Positions 11,584 through 23,087 of a stretch of 64,000 nt of DNA are shown here, piece by piece; positions within the stretch are counted from its first letter, which is position 1; each line of letters opens with the position of its first letter. The notes below the pieces were generated by a model that worked only from the letters and a program-made list of their open reading frames with translations, did no database searches and was not told the origin of the DNA. Made by a program: the position numbers and the translations under genes. The stretch lies in the NCBI GenBank assembly GCA_001599915.1, contig BCIG01000033.1, forward strand, positions 62,001 through 126,000. The letters run 5' to 3'. This DNA comes from Symbiotaphrina buchneri (Eukaryota; Ascomycota; Symbiotaphrinales; Symbiotaphrinaceae).

Positions 11584-13936
11584 CTGCCGCATGCATTGTT
11601 TGTTCTTTTTGTGTGTACTTGGTCCTTGCTACCATCGTTGTCGAGCGTCTGTCTAATGAACACTTCCCTTCTCCCGTCACGTCACGAACTAGAGCTTGCC
11701 TTCTCGGGCTCTTCTTGGGTTGAATGATCCTTTTCCTGACCATTTTTCTCCGACATCAGCAAGCAAGCGGGCATTTGCATTAAGGTCTCCTATCTTCATC
11801 CTCTCTTATCCCATCTCTTCGAGCGAGCAAGCGAGCAAGCATCTCCTATACCCCCCATTCTCTCATCATTCTGTTCGTAGCTAGTCCATCTCGCGGCCGT
11901 TGACTCAGGGGTCCGCCCGGAGATCATCGACCCAGCTTACGTACATAGGTAACTTTAGCTTTAAATCCCACGATGCATGAAATGAAAAGAATGGCCGTCC
12001 CGTTGCGGAGAGCCGAACCCCCCTAGAGGTCGAGCTTGCAGCTGTGCACATGCAGGATAAGGTCGTAGGATATGCTGGACAGATGAAGGCTTGTAGCTTG
12101 ACATCATGCCGCATGAGCGTGCGTGGTGGGTTCCTGGTTCTGTCGTGCGGGAAGGGCAGAGATGTACCGGGCAAGCATCAGCTTCCTCTGCAAGCTATGG
12201 TGTCTCTGGATGGACAAGATTTTCGGCGTTGACAGTACCGGACATCGATAACTTCTACACCCCGAATCCTCGTTCTATTCATCAGTCCAGCAGGCCATTT
12301 CACTAGCACAGCCAAATAGCCTCACACCCAACTCTCAACTTACTACCGTATGCACGCCACCATTGCCATCTTGCCTACATTACCTACGGCAAACCGTAGG
12401 ACTGCCCGTTTAACCTACCTACCAACCGTAGGCACCATACACAATCAGTAGTCTTCTCTCTCCCACCTTCCCATGAGAACCACAACCCGAACACACAGCG
12501 ATCAAATCGAAATCAAACCACATGAGATGCCCCTCCCTACCCTACCCTAGACACTCATCTCCATGAGTCGGTCCGCCCGGCGGGCAGACGAGTCGGCGCT
12601 TACCTGCATAACCCCCCATACCGCAGCGCGCTCACGCTCAGCCAATCAATCAATCATCAATCCATTGCATCGAACGATGCTTCTTCTCATGCCCTGCACT
12701 GCTGCCGCTGCACCGCTGCTGCCAGTCCAAAAATAACCAAGCCTACCTGGGAGAAGCTTACCTTACGCCCAGCCAACCAGACCCTCTACTTCTTCTTCTC
12801 CGCTATCCCCAGTCCGTCGCAGGCTCTTCTCTTCTCCTCTCATGCCGGGCGCTTAAACCACTCTCTCCCTCCCTTCCTCTCTCTATCTTCTCTTCCTCTC
12901 ATTGGCTCACACCAAACCACAACAATCACGCTGATTCGATCCCGCCCACGCTAGCGGCATGTCTATTTCAAACTCCGGCGCTTAGAGACGAGCCGGGGGN
13001 GGGGNGAGCTTGAGGGGCGAGCGCTTTTCCCGACACGGCATCGCGCGAGGGCCGAGAGCCAGGGAGTTGGGTCGCAGGGAGGGCCGCTTTTAACGGCCTC
13101 GCTCGACGCTCGAGGCATCTGACGATCGAGACTTTGGCATCGGCGGGATCGGAGGATCGGAGAACTCCAAAGTGGAGATGGGGCTTCTCGATGCATGGAT
13201 AGCATAATCTGTAGATTTCCAGTGCATGACATCTTTTTCCATTTCTCCATGCGTGATATTGCTATTGCGATTTTGACCTCATCCTCCCATAACGTTGGGC
13301 GTGCTGACGATACCAAGATGCCTGGATGCGATATAGCGCGAGAAGGCAACCACACCACCCTTGGATGGCCCATGGTTCGCAAACACCCACAAGATCAGAA
13401 GACCCAATTTTCCCATCGCGAAAAAATCCAAAACCAAAATTCCTAGCCTAGATAGCACGATACCCGACATGCCCGCTTTCTCCCATATCAAGAAACTTCC
13501 AATATCCTATCGAACGCCACGTGCGCCATCCCAAGACCGTCATTGACAAAGGAAATTGTTGCGTAAAGGACAGTGGTGGTGAGTGTAAATGTCGAGCAAT
13601 AAGACCGTCGGCCGCCCAGATAACAGAACGCGCAAACGCAAGATGGTATCAAATGGTATATGCGCAGTGTAACATGCAATGGCGTCGCCAGGACCAGAGG
13701 ATGTAAGATTTTCGCTCCGCTGCATAAGCAGGCCACAGGCCTGGCGGTATAACAGCGAACTAAAGAGCATCAAGGTGTTGTCTTGTTGCAAAGGTGATGC
13801 AGAGCGATCGTACTAGAGCAGACACCAACATTATGTGATTCCCATCCCGTTCATGGTCATCGTAGAAATCGTAGATGAACTCCTAAACCGTAGCAAGAAG
13901 GGATATAGCTGTAATGCAAGCAAAAAGTCACACACG
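11584..13936. other. 2.35-kb gene-free region with promoter-like stretch and assembly gaps
   Basis: It lies between two convergent gene ends. At about 12380-12950 it looks like a plus-strand promoter: CCAAT-type words near 12640, long C/T tracts near 12780-12900, and a CCTACGG inverted repeat. Only short frames follow, up to 13936. Two unresolved bases at 13001 and 13006 sit in a G run and show that assembly was hard here. A non-coding RNA, a broken gene, or nothing are all possible. Confidence 0.45.
12383..12400. repeat. CCTACGG inverted repeat
   Basis: CCTACGG, four bases (CAAA), then CCGTAGG: perfect 7-bp arms. CCGTAGG occurs again about 25 bp downstream, beside CCTACCTACC. A factor-binding site is possible. 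Confidence 0.5.
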
Positions 13937-14605
13937 CTAGTCCAGTCTTCGTTTTTTGCCTTTCGGTGCCGGCGCAAGATCCATCTTTGGCGTGTAGGTC
14001 ACAGTGCGCGTCACCACCTGCTTTAGGCTGACAGGCCGCGTTGAGCCGGTCGTGCGTGGTGTACGAGGAATTGACTCGAAATATCGGGCACGTGCCTCCA
14101 GATCCCATTCAAGTGGACTCCGAGCGCTCAGAGGAGACGCCTTGCTCCCGGGGGAGAATATCGGTGTATCAGGTAACCGCATTCGCCAATTTGCACTTGG
14201 TGGGGCTGACTGCGGCATGACAGCTGGTGATGGAGGGATGGAAAGCTTTGGAGCTTTTCGATTGCAGGAACAACTGCTCGAAAAGCTACCAGAGCCAGCG
14301 GACGATGGCTGAGATGTCGGGCTGCTTTTTCCGGAAGAGGAGTCGCTGGCGGAAGAGGCGCTGGTGGAGTTGGTGAAAGCTCCCGGAGAGCCGATAGAGG
14401 GGCTCAGAGCTTTTAGAAAGTCGGTATAAGCCCTTGGTGGGGTAATAGGTGTCTTGATGCCATCTTCTTGTTTGATGAAGCTTGGTATCGCGGATAACGG
14501 TCCAGCTGAGGTGATCTCGGAAGGGAATGAAGCTGACTTTGGAGTCTTCAAAGGATGAAGCTTCGGCTTACTTGAGGACGACATCGTGGTGGGTGATTGT
14601 ACCAT
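13937..14605 (-). CDS. Ser/Pro-rich hypothetical protein
   Basis: A 222-codon frame with ATG at 14605; a second ATG at 14584 gives MSSSSKPKLHPLKTPKSASF. The protein is rich in Ser, Pro and Thr with many SP/TP sites, as in phosphorylated nuclear or regulatory proteins. Segments that look conserved rather than random are TPPRAYTDFLKALSPSI (about 55-72), the LPDTPIFSPGSKASPLSARS region and EARARYFESIPRTPRT. The last residues, PKGKKRRLD, form a basic tail that could act as a nuclear import signal. I know of no function. There is no membrane segment. It lies alone, with 1.9 kb of non-coding DNA upstream. Confidence 0.7.
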   Translation of the reverse strand: MVQSPTTMSSSSKPKLHPLKTPKSASFPSEITSAGPLSAIPSFIKQEDGIKTPITPPRAYTDFLKALSPSIGSPGAFTNSTSASSASDSSSGKSSPTSQPSSAGSGSFSSSCSCNRKAPKLSIPPSPAVMPQSAPPSANWRMRLPDTPIFSPGSKASPLSARSPLEWDLEARARYFESIPRTPRTTGSTRPVSLKQVVTRTVTYTPKMDLAPAPKGKKRRLD

Positions 14606-16526
14606 TGAAGCGAGAGTGGGATGCTGAGATCAAATGAATGACTCGAGGGTACAATCGACGGCGATGGTGGTTGCCTGTCAAACAAACCTGGTCAGCCGTG
14701 AGAGGGGGAAGGGGGAGGGATGTGCGGAGGAGGTAAGGTTATATCGTGGAAGGCCTCGTGCATGAGGCCCAAAAATGGGTACAGACCTTTGCGCTCCCTT
14801 CGGGCTAGTATCCAGCAATAGCTTGTAAACCGACCAGGTTGAGCCTGGATTAGCAGGCCGAATGACTTGGATCCTCACGGATCAAAGAGGCACCTTCGCG
14901 GCAAAGAGACGAAACAGCGGGAGAGGTGGGTGAGAGAATTCCTGGGGTGGGCGCGTAAAACGAGGGTGATAGAAGCAGAATGCAGGCGCATGCAGCTCCG
15001 GGCTGCAATGGCAGGGGGAGGGAGGGACAACACCAGGTCGTCGAGCGCCAGACCGGGGCGCTGAGAGGAGGATGATGGTGGATGGGTGGAGTGGAGGGAG
15101 TGAGTGAGTGAGTGACTGCAGTTGGGTAGTTTGCCTGCAAAAGAGTGGCAGAGACAGGCTCTCTTGAGGACCGGCCCCAAAAACAGCGATGCGGTGATGC
15201 AAGTTGCAAGTTGCAACTTGTCGCCGGCGCTAACCGTCGATGGAGCTTAGCGCCCAGAGTGCCCGGCTCGTCAGTCGTGGTTATTCTCGGAACCAGCCCT
15301 CTGATTGGCCAATCGGTCAACGGCCGCCGTCTCCTCTTTCGCGTCCTGCCCGCTCGAAAAGGTCACGTCTGGCGGTCAAGCCGTGGATGCCTCGATGATT
15401 GGTTTTCGGTAGACGACGCCCGCTCAAGGGTGGGAAGCGGATGTGGGAGGGATTGGTGTCGGGGATGGCCAACGCAACCCAGGTGATTCGTTGTCGACAC
15501 CCTGCAGAAGCTGAGACGAGCCTGTAACTGGTTCCCTCTACTCGCCCGTCCGCTGGCGTATCGATAAACCAACCCGAAACAAGTGTGTCCAAATTGCCGG
15601 GAGCAGGCGGCCCTGCTCTCAAGACCAGACTGGCTGGCCTTATGAGAACAGGCGAAGATGGTGGTCAGCAAGGACACCAATCGATGTGAGAAGAGCAACC
15701 AGAGCGGGGGGCCGACGTGGTGCGTGGTTCCGAAGACGATAGATGGTCTTCTAATGCACGTAATCAGGCGTGGGAACCACTCTAGCAGCTGACCCACCCG
15801 ATTGGAACGTTGGAATAGCGAGAGAAGATGATGATTATCTATCCGAGTGCAGTGACCAGCAGTGACGATAATTGACTGAGTGAGGCTTCGGGCCGACACT
15901 TCCCACATGATAAAAATGGGCGACATCGTGATCATTATATCCTCAAGCCTGCTTCCGTACATCATGCACATAGTCCTGCCCATTTTCCTTGTTGCTCCTG
16001 ATCCGCGCCAGCTACCCCAATCCCTGATCCTCGACTGCAGCCGAGATTGTACAGGAGGGTTGTCAATGCTTGGTATTGGCGATGCCCTTGACAGTATGAA
16101 TGGACTTGGAGCGCGCGGCTCATGCTATTCCAATCGCCGAGCATTTGCATGGTGTTTGAAAGTAGTCATGGCATTTTGATTGACAAATCACGGGCTATGC
16201 ATATAAAGTTTGGAAGGTGAAAACCATGAGTTATAACCGCGCGCAGCACCTTACCCGTAGCGCTCAAGGCTCCCATGCCTATTTCCAATCAAGGCCTTGC
16301 TTGGCCAATGCCGAAAACAATGTTCCCTTCAATGTTGTTTTGCTATGCCACCAACAGATAACCCAGCCGATGTCAACTGACTGGCTGACCGATCTCAATC
16401 CACTTTGTCCGACTTTTATGTCATGATCCGAGACAGGACGGTGCAAGATGATGAAGAGTAAAACTTTGGAGAAAAGAGCCGCTCACCACCACTAAGGGTG
16501 CGAGAACAATGAAGATATCGAACTCC
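14606..16526. other. 1.9-kb gene-free region
   Basis: It lies between the start of the Ser/Pro-rich gene and the 3' end of hxB. No frame with domain features was seen. It holds a short GAGT tandem tract at 15098-15115 and C/T-rich tracts on the minus strand that fit a promoter and leader for the Ser/Pro-rich gene. Confidence 0.5.
15098..15115 (+). repeat. GAGT microsatellite
   Basis: About four and a half tandem copies of GAGT, followed by GACTGCAG. Low complexity; no function inferred. Confidence 0.6.
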
Positions 16527-19073
16527 TTATATTCCACCCAAATATGGTATTACAGGGTCTCCCGTCCTTATAGTAGGGTTCTGTTCAAGCGGTGAATTTC
16601 CGTCGGTGATTGGCAGATGGCAAGAATGACAGCCGAAGAACACTTTCCCGTCGAACCTCCTTGTTTTGGCCAGCGTCAAGAAAGGCTCTTCATTCTTCTC
16701 TGCCGTTTCCTGGTCCACGCATACCATATGGCATCTTCGACAAGCGCCCAACATCTGGAAGAACTGTTGTCCAATCCGAAGGTAGCGCCAACTGTCTTCA
16801 ATGTACGGTTGTTCACCCCCAGCCGACGATCCAATATTCTCCCTCAATACAATGTTGGCCCGGAACACATCAGCTCTCGCAGCTTTCCCGCCAGTATGTT
16901 TTATTTGCTCGTTCAATCGATTGAGACTCGACCTGGATATCGTAAGGATAGGGCTCTCATTCGACAACAATATTGGTCTTCTCGGCGCTTCTATACGGTC
17001 ATAATCTGTTGGGAAGGCTCCAGGAATGCCAGTGTCATCAACTTTCAGTTGATGCTCCTGCAGATGTGCTTTAGCATGCCTCATACTCGGACCTAAACCG
17101 CCCGCTGGAAATCTCGCAAGTGTGCAAGGAACTCCAAGGACAGTCGTGAAGAAATCCAATATCTGGTTCGAGGCGTAAGCCTGTGCCCTGATCTTGTCCC
17201 CGCAGACGCTTGATGCCTGGGACTTCATGACATCCTTCTGAGCTGATCTTCGGAAAGGCGAAGGATCGGCGGATAGGGGTACTGTGATTTCTTTCGGTAC
17301 TCTTTCGCACAAGGATGCTGAATGAGCCAGACCTATGCGGAGAACGCCATGCTGCAAGTCGATACTGGGCCGAATCAAGGCCATTCTCGGATATCTTTTC
17401 TGACTCAAAGCTGCACCGGTACCAAGATGAATTAGACACCACTCTCTGTCCCAAGCGAGACCTTCAGTTTTGACCTCCCACGCAGAGTCAGATGGTATCC
17501 GCCACCCGGAACAGCTTTTGATGGGATATATCATGAGTGACTCAACCTGGAAACGAGCTGGCTGAGCCGGAAGTTCGATAGTCTGAGAAAATGGATCTGC
17601 CACAGGGACAGCAGGGTCGCAGTAGAACTCCTTGATAAATTCCACAAACGCATCCACGTCACCCTTTGTGCTCATAGCTCCAAGGCTGACCCGAATGACG
17701 CCGGTCGGCTTTCCGCCCATAATATCGTTATCATCTCCACATCTCTGTCCTGCCGAGAAGTTTCTTTTCATTTCCCAAGGTTCGAGGTTCAGTGATGAAG
17801 CCACTCCACCAGGATTGCATACTCCGCCTGTTCTCAAGTGGATCTTGCGAACGCTCGCCAACTTCTCTATTTCCGAGTTGCTTACCCAGCCGCCTTTGCT
17901 GTTCTTAATATTGAATGCAACGATCGGTCCTTGTCTACTTGTACTTGAAGCACCGTAGATGGACGAATCATCCTTATAGATGTCGCACACCGCTGTTCCG
18001 TCCCCATGAGATAGAGATGCCAGCCCGTCATATAATCTCCTCCCAAGATATCCTGTGTGTCTTGAAATCCGCCCCATGGAGCCATATAACCGTTCATGTA
18101 CATCCATAGCTACATCAAGTGCAATGATGTTATGGAACGGCAGTGTACCATCCTCAAGCTGCTCGTGCAACGACTCTTCTTTCTTGACATGCCATTGCTC
18201 TTTCGAACTCAGCACCATCTCCACAGTCCCACCCCCAAAGTATTTGCGATTCCGCAATATGTCCGCGGCTTCCTTTCGTACAATTAAAGCTCCTAGATCC
18301 GGAAATCCAAAGATCTTATAGAAGCTTAGAACCGTGAAATCAGGTGCCGCTTCTGGGTCACTCAAATCAAGTGGTGAAGTGGACACCAATGATGCAGCAT
18401 CTAGTAACGAGTAGATCTTCGACCCGCCGTCATTCTGCTTTTGTCTGAGTGTTCGGCACCATTCGAGAGGTAGTCGACGCCCGTTCATGTTCGACTGAGC
18501 TGGATATGCAAACAGACCGAGATTTTGCCCTTCGAAGCTTTGAGCGGAGGATATCCAATTGTCCACTTCGGCATCAGAAACAAAACATTTTGTACCTCCT
18601 AACGCGGCCTCACGGACGCCTATCACAGAAGTTTGAGAGTCTTTGTGATAGCCATACCAAAACCCTGGATCCTTATTTCGCAATAAGTCGGTCTGGACAT
18701 CTTTGAACGCCTCCATGACGGTCTTGATACCCGCAGTAGTATTCGCGACAAATACGACGTCGAAATCGTCCGGATCAGCATTGAAGAACCGCAGGACACG
18801 TAATCGAATATCCTCTATTCTCGAAGTGGAAAGCTGGGAGGAGACGGATGCAGAGTGTGGGTTACCCAGCAGATTTGACATCATCTCAGAGCTGAAACCC
18901 TCGACGAGAGACTTGGCATAGAGGGTGGTCCCAGCATGGTCCAAATATATGGCGTCTATAAGAATCAGTGTAAGTGCCCCAATGGAAGTGTGCTAGCAAA
19001 GTCTGAACAGACCTCTCAGCGTTGGATATTGCTCCTCCCGAAACTCCTCGACTGCGGCATTATAGTCATCCAT
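16527..19073 (-). CDS. hxB: Molybdenum cofactor sulfurase
   Basis: It swaps an oxo ligand of the molybdenum cofactor for sulfur, which activates xanthine dehydrogenase (purine hydroxylase) and related enzymes. Two exons, 19073-19013 and 18955-16527, with a 57-nt intron, give about 829 residues, close to the known size of fungal hxB proteins. The N-terminus MDDYNAAVEEFREEQYPTLR leads into AIYLDHAGTTLY, the class-V aminotransferase fold. SFYKIFGFPDLGAL holds the PLP lysine. HLRTGGVCNPGG holds the cysteine thought to carry the persulfide. From about 470 the C-terminal MOSC part begins (FQVESLMIYPIKSCSGW), with GCHSC near the end. The start ATG is 19073. All key motifs are present, so the gene looks functional. 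Confidence 0.95.
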
Positions 19074-19670
19074 GGCGGCGATATAGCCCAGGGTCTAACT
19101 GATACGACCAATATATCCGGTTATGGTGTACTCTCCGCTTCGGAATCCACGGTTCATTCAAGAATTCAGTAAAACACATCCATGGTTCCCCAGAGCCTTG
19201 ACGATAATCCTCTTCCCCCACTCCTGCAGGGGCGGTCATTCGTTGTCGCGTGCTTCGACGCCGCGACACTCGCAAAAAGCCTTGACCGCTCAATACAACT
19301 CCAGAGCCTTCTTGTCTGCTTTTCTGCTGAAGCAGATGTAGGTGTTCAAGGGTCCCAGTGTACGACTTAACACGGCAAACTGGCACCGATCTGATGCATG
19401 TATCGGAATTCCCCATTATTGGTATTTGGGGGTCACCATTATCACAAGGGTTGGGCTGGCGATCAGCCAATCACAACTCGCATGACGTTCCTTATCGGCG
19501 ACAGCACAAGGGGTTAACGTTAAGCTCGCTGCACCTTCGGCCTCGGCCCGAATCATAGGGCTGAAGATCGAGTAAGCTCTACCGACAGCTTCCGACAGCT
19601 TCATCTGCCATAGGCAATAATAAATTAACAAGACCACAGAGACTCTAGCCTCTCAATTAATTGATCCTGC
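19074..19670. other. Intergenic, hxB promoter side
   Basis: About 600 bp between the start of hxB and the 3' end of the ZW10-like gene, both on the minus strand. No coding frame is supported. It should hold the hxB promoter and the ZW10 terminator region. Confidence 0.5.
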
Positions 19671-22376
19671 CTATCGGCCCATAGAGCTCCGCCTAATCTC
19701 CCCTATTGCACGCCGCCTGTGCTCTGACTCCGCAAATAGGGCTTCAATCAAATCGACTACCTCCTCTGCAGTAAACTCTAACTTCAATTCTCCTTCCGTC
19801 CAAAGATACTTGATGTCGACCAACGAGCTCTCGAGAATAGTCGCCAAGTATTGGAACTTGAGCCATTGTGGGGTATAGATTGCTGTCGGTGCGACTCTTT
19901 CTTGATCTCCATCTGCCGCAGCTGCCTCGTCTGACAGGAAGAGATCCTCCAACTTGGATATTTGCGAACAGTAAAGCGCCAACTTCCGTGACACTGTTTC
20001 AGATATGTCGCTCATATCTTCAATCTCGACAATAAGCTTGTTGACGACCGTAGACAATAGAGAACCGATGGATTGCAGCAGCGCAGAATGCGAAAGCACA
20101 TCTTTCCAAGCTCCATGGACTTCTCGAATGCGATCTACCACGGATGTGATCGCATTGTCACATTCCATTGCGAACGGCTGCACAGTGCAATTAGAAAGCC
20201 CCTCTGTGCCATCGAGAATATCCCGAAGGATGATCCTTTGAGATTCCATCTCTTTGCCATAAGCCCGCTTGCCAAAGCGTTCCATGGCCTGAATATCCGG
20301 CTCCAATTTCATCTTGGTCACGATGGGATTGTCGAGCACCAAAACTCTTTTTGCAAGCTGCTCCGCAAGCCAAGTGCTATCATTGTATAGAAACATGTTG
20401 CCAGTAGCACTCCTACTATAGTAAGAAGGTGCTGCGGCTCGATACATTGCTAGAACAAGGGTGGGGACAGATGGGAGACCGATCGCTGCAGGGGCAACAG
20501 ACGGCTGCGCAAAACTGTAAAGTGTCATTAGCAGCGCAACATCACCTTTCGACAGACGGCTTACCCTGGCTGAGCCATATGCTCAGCGTCGGCGATGATC
20601 TGCTGAACAATCTCCAATAGGCCTTCAGGGACTTCGGTTATGGTGAGCGTCTCCTTTAGGGTCATTTCACGATGGCGATTTGCGGGAGCAGGTCGACCAT
20701 TAGGCTTAGCAGGGGACTTCCTCTTCTTCTGGGGGCTCGGGGGGGCAGAGGTAGTATCCTCATTGTCGTCGCCCCATCCCCAAGCGTCTTCCGCTGCATC
20801 TTCCGCTGCATCTTCAGTCGCATCGTCCTCGTCCTTCCTAGCAGAGACTTCATCCTCTTCGTCAAGTCCCCAAGCACTAACATCCTCTTCATCATCGGCG
20901 GCCCCACCCGCGCCTGAGTTCTCACCTGAGCGTTCTGTGTTCGCGGCGTCCTCTTCATCAGACCATTGTGCGTTCCAGTCATCCTCCTTTGTATTTCCCC
21001 CGAACGTATCATCATCATGCGCCACTTTCTGCGTCTCTTCACGTTCCACCTTTTTCGGCCTTGTAGAGTTATTGGTAAGGAGGGTCCGCACATTGTCCAA
21101 AGAAACCTCTCTCCGCTTACTCAACCAATTTCGAGGTGCTTGACTGACCCAGTTTCGAAGGCCTTCTGTGCCAGCCCAGTTCAGTGCTTCAATATGTTCT
21201 GCTAAATGGAGCACTGCATCTAGCAAAGCTTGAAATTTCGGAAGCTCCTCTACGGTTGCCGGGATGAACGATGGAAGCCAGTCTCTTAATAGTCGCGCCG
21301 TTAGGTGCGGTACCAATGACGTAGACAAGGGAAGAGATATAGCGGCCGGCAAGTTTTCACTTAAATAAGATATGATGCGGCCAATATCCTTCATTAGTGA
21401 AATGGCCTCGCCATCCATTTGGCGTCCGGAATTCCGTATGTTATCACCATCAATGGATATGGTAGCAACAGACCCATCGTGGGCCGGAGATAGGCGTGGC
21501 TCAAGGATCCTGTCGACTAAGGCATCATGTAGCGCATTAATATGGACTTCTAAGAGAGATAGCCTTGTCAGAGCGTTTATGATCGTTTTCAGAGGAACGA
21601 CAAAGCTCCCTACAGCAAGAATTAGTATCTCATCAGGCAACTCGATTCTGTAAGCTTACGGTGCACTTCTTGCTTAATCGTTATCCCGGCCTCTTCTCCG
21701 TCGCCAAACTGAATCAGTGCAGACCAGCATTCATCTAGGCTCCTTTCAATGGATTTTCGAAGTTCAACAGCGCGATCTTGGAGCTGGCTAACAGGCCGGG
21801 CTCCGCTAAACGTCCGTAGCTTAGAACAGTCATGGTCAATCTGCTGTACCAATTCTATCGCCTCGAGAAAGCGGTCTTGCAGGAGAACTTCGTACGCCGT
21901 TTCGAGACCCGTGTTTACGATTTTGATCTGCTTCAAAGCCGACGTGACCGCAGCATTGTAGTCCAGCTCCCTTTCTAGGAGGTTGACTTTTGCAGATGCA
22001 TCTCTTACTGCCTCTTGAAGCTTGTCTGCTTCCTCCGACCGAGCAACAATGTCTCTTGCAATGGCCCGGGATTGTTCGATGTCCGCTTGAAGCTGTTTGG
22101 CTTGAGAGATCCACCCATCGATATCCGGGGCTGTTTCTTGACTGATCTGTCGGACTTCGGCCTATTTTATGCAACCGTCAGCTCAGCCATGGAGCATCAA
22201 GCTTGCTTGCTCACCTTTACATCTTCTGTAGCACTGTGTAGAAGCTCCAGTAAGCCCGGGAAGGCAGACGCTGGAAGCTTTGCAGAGATAACCTCCTCAG
22301 CCTCAGGATAGCTACCATCCTGGACATTCTGTAGTATGGCGTGGCTCAGCGCCGCGTCGGATGTTGAGGGTGGCAT
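19671..22376 (-). CDS. ZW10-like kinetochore / ER tether subunit
   Basis: Relative of ZW10/Dsl1, a subunit of the complex that tethers Golgi-derived COPI vesicles at the ER; animal ZW10 also acts at kinetochores. Four exons (22376-22215, 22161-21660, 21609-20565, 20514-19671) with introns of 53, 50 and 50 nt give about 850 residues. The TACTAAT branch site in the second intron is ideal. The N-terminus MPPSTSDAALSHAILQNVQ is helical, followed by coiled-coil-like helices (about 60-180). An acidic insert (about 425-510) has repeated AED units (EDAAEDAAEDAWGWG). It leads into MTLKETLTITEVPEGLLEI and the conserved C-terminal helices. I judged the family from overall pattern and this motif. ZW10 proteins are poorly conserved, so the family call is less firm than the gene call. 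Confidence 0.85.
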
Positions 22377-23087
22377 TCAAGTAGCTTTACATTTCCCGGA
22401 GCTGGTCCTTTCAATGAAATCGTTTCGGGATGTCCGCATCGCCAACAATGACAGCTATGTTTCGCCAAGAAAAAGCCCCACCACCAATCAGAGGCCAGAG
22501 CTGAGCTGACTGAGATTGCGGGGAGATTCTGATCTTTAATTTTGATATCGATCCGCAGAGGGGTGACAGCATTATCAAAATTCTCTCAGCCTTGAAGTCC
22601 ATGAGCGGTCAGTAAGCTGCAGCTGTCGGACCATTAACCTCCCAAAAACGTTGTGCGAGAAGTCCTGTACACCTCCGCTTGCTCCGCCACAAGCCGAGGA
22701 TATCTCGCCGTAGACCTTCAAGTATGTAACCTCAATTTCGCCAAACATCCTCGCAGCTTGATATCTAATGCTCTCTTACTCTGTGTCGTTCGTTTTGTTT
22801 GCTGTTATACTGCGATATGTTGCCTATTTTGACTGCTTCCAATTTGCACGTCTACCATCAACCGGCCTCTTTAAGGTAATGACATGTCAAAGTCTGCTCT
22901 GGTGTCATCTGCCCTCGGTGTGTCAGGCGGTCACAGTCACATTAGCCACCTTACGGTCGTTGTATTACTGCATAACTTATTTAAAGGGCTTAGAGCCCAT
23001 TATTTAAATCGTATCGCTGCTAACCATACCATTAAGGCCTCTTCACACCATCAAACCTTCTTGTTTCCCGACAGTGCGCAGTGGAAA
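22377..23087. other. Divergent intergenic region, ZW10-like / M16
   Basis: 710 bp between two start codons. A CCAATCA box lies at 22483-22489. The 3' half is T-rich and carries short frames without support. It probably serves as promoter for both genes. Confidence 0.5.

Noticed and set aside
20640-21143. 167-codon plus-strand frame rich in Ser/Ala
   Set aside because: It is the complement of the acidic GAA/GAT-rich insert of the ZW10-like gene.
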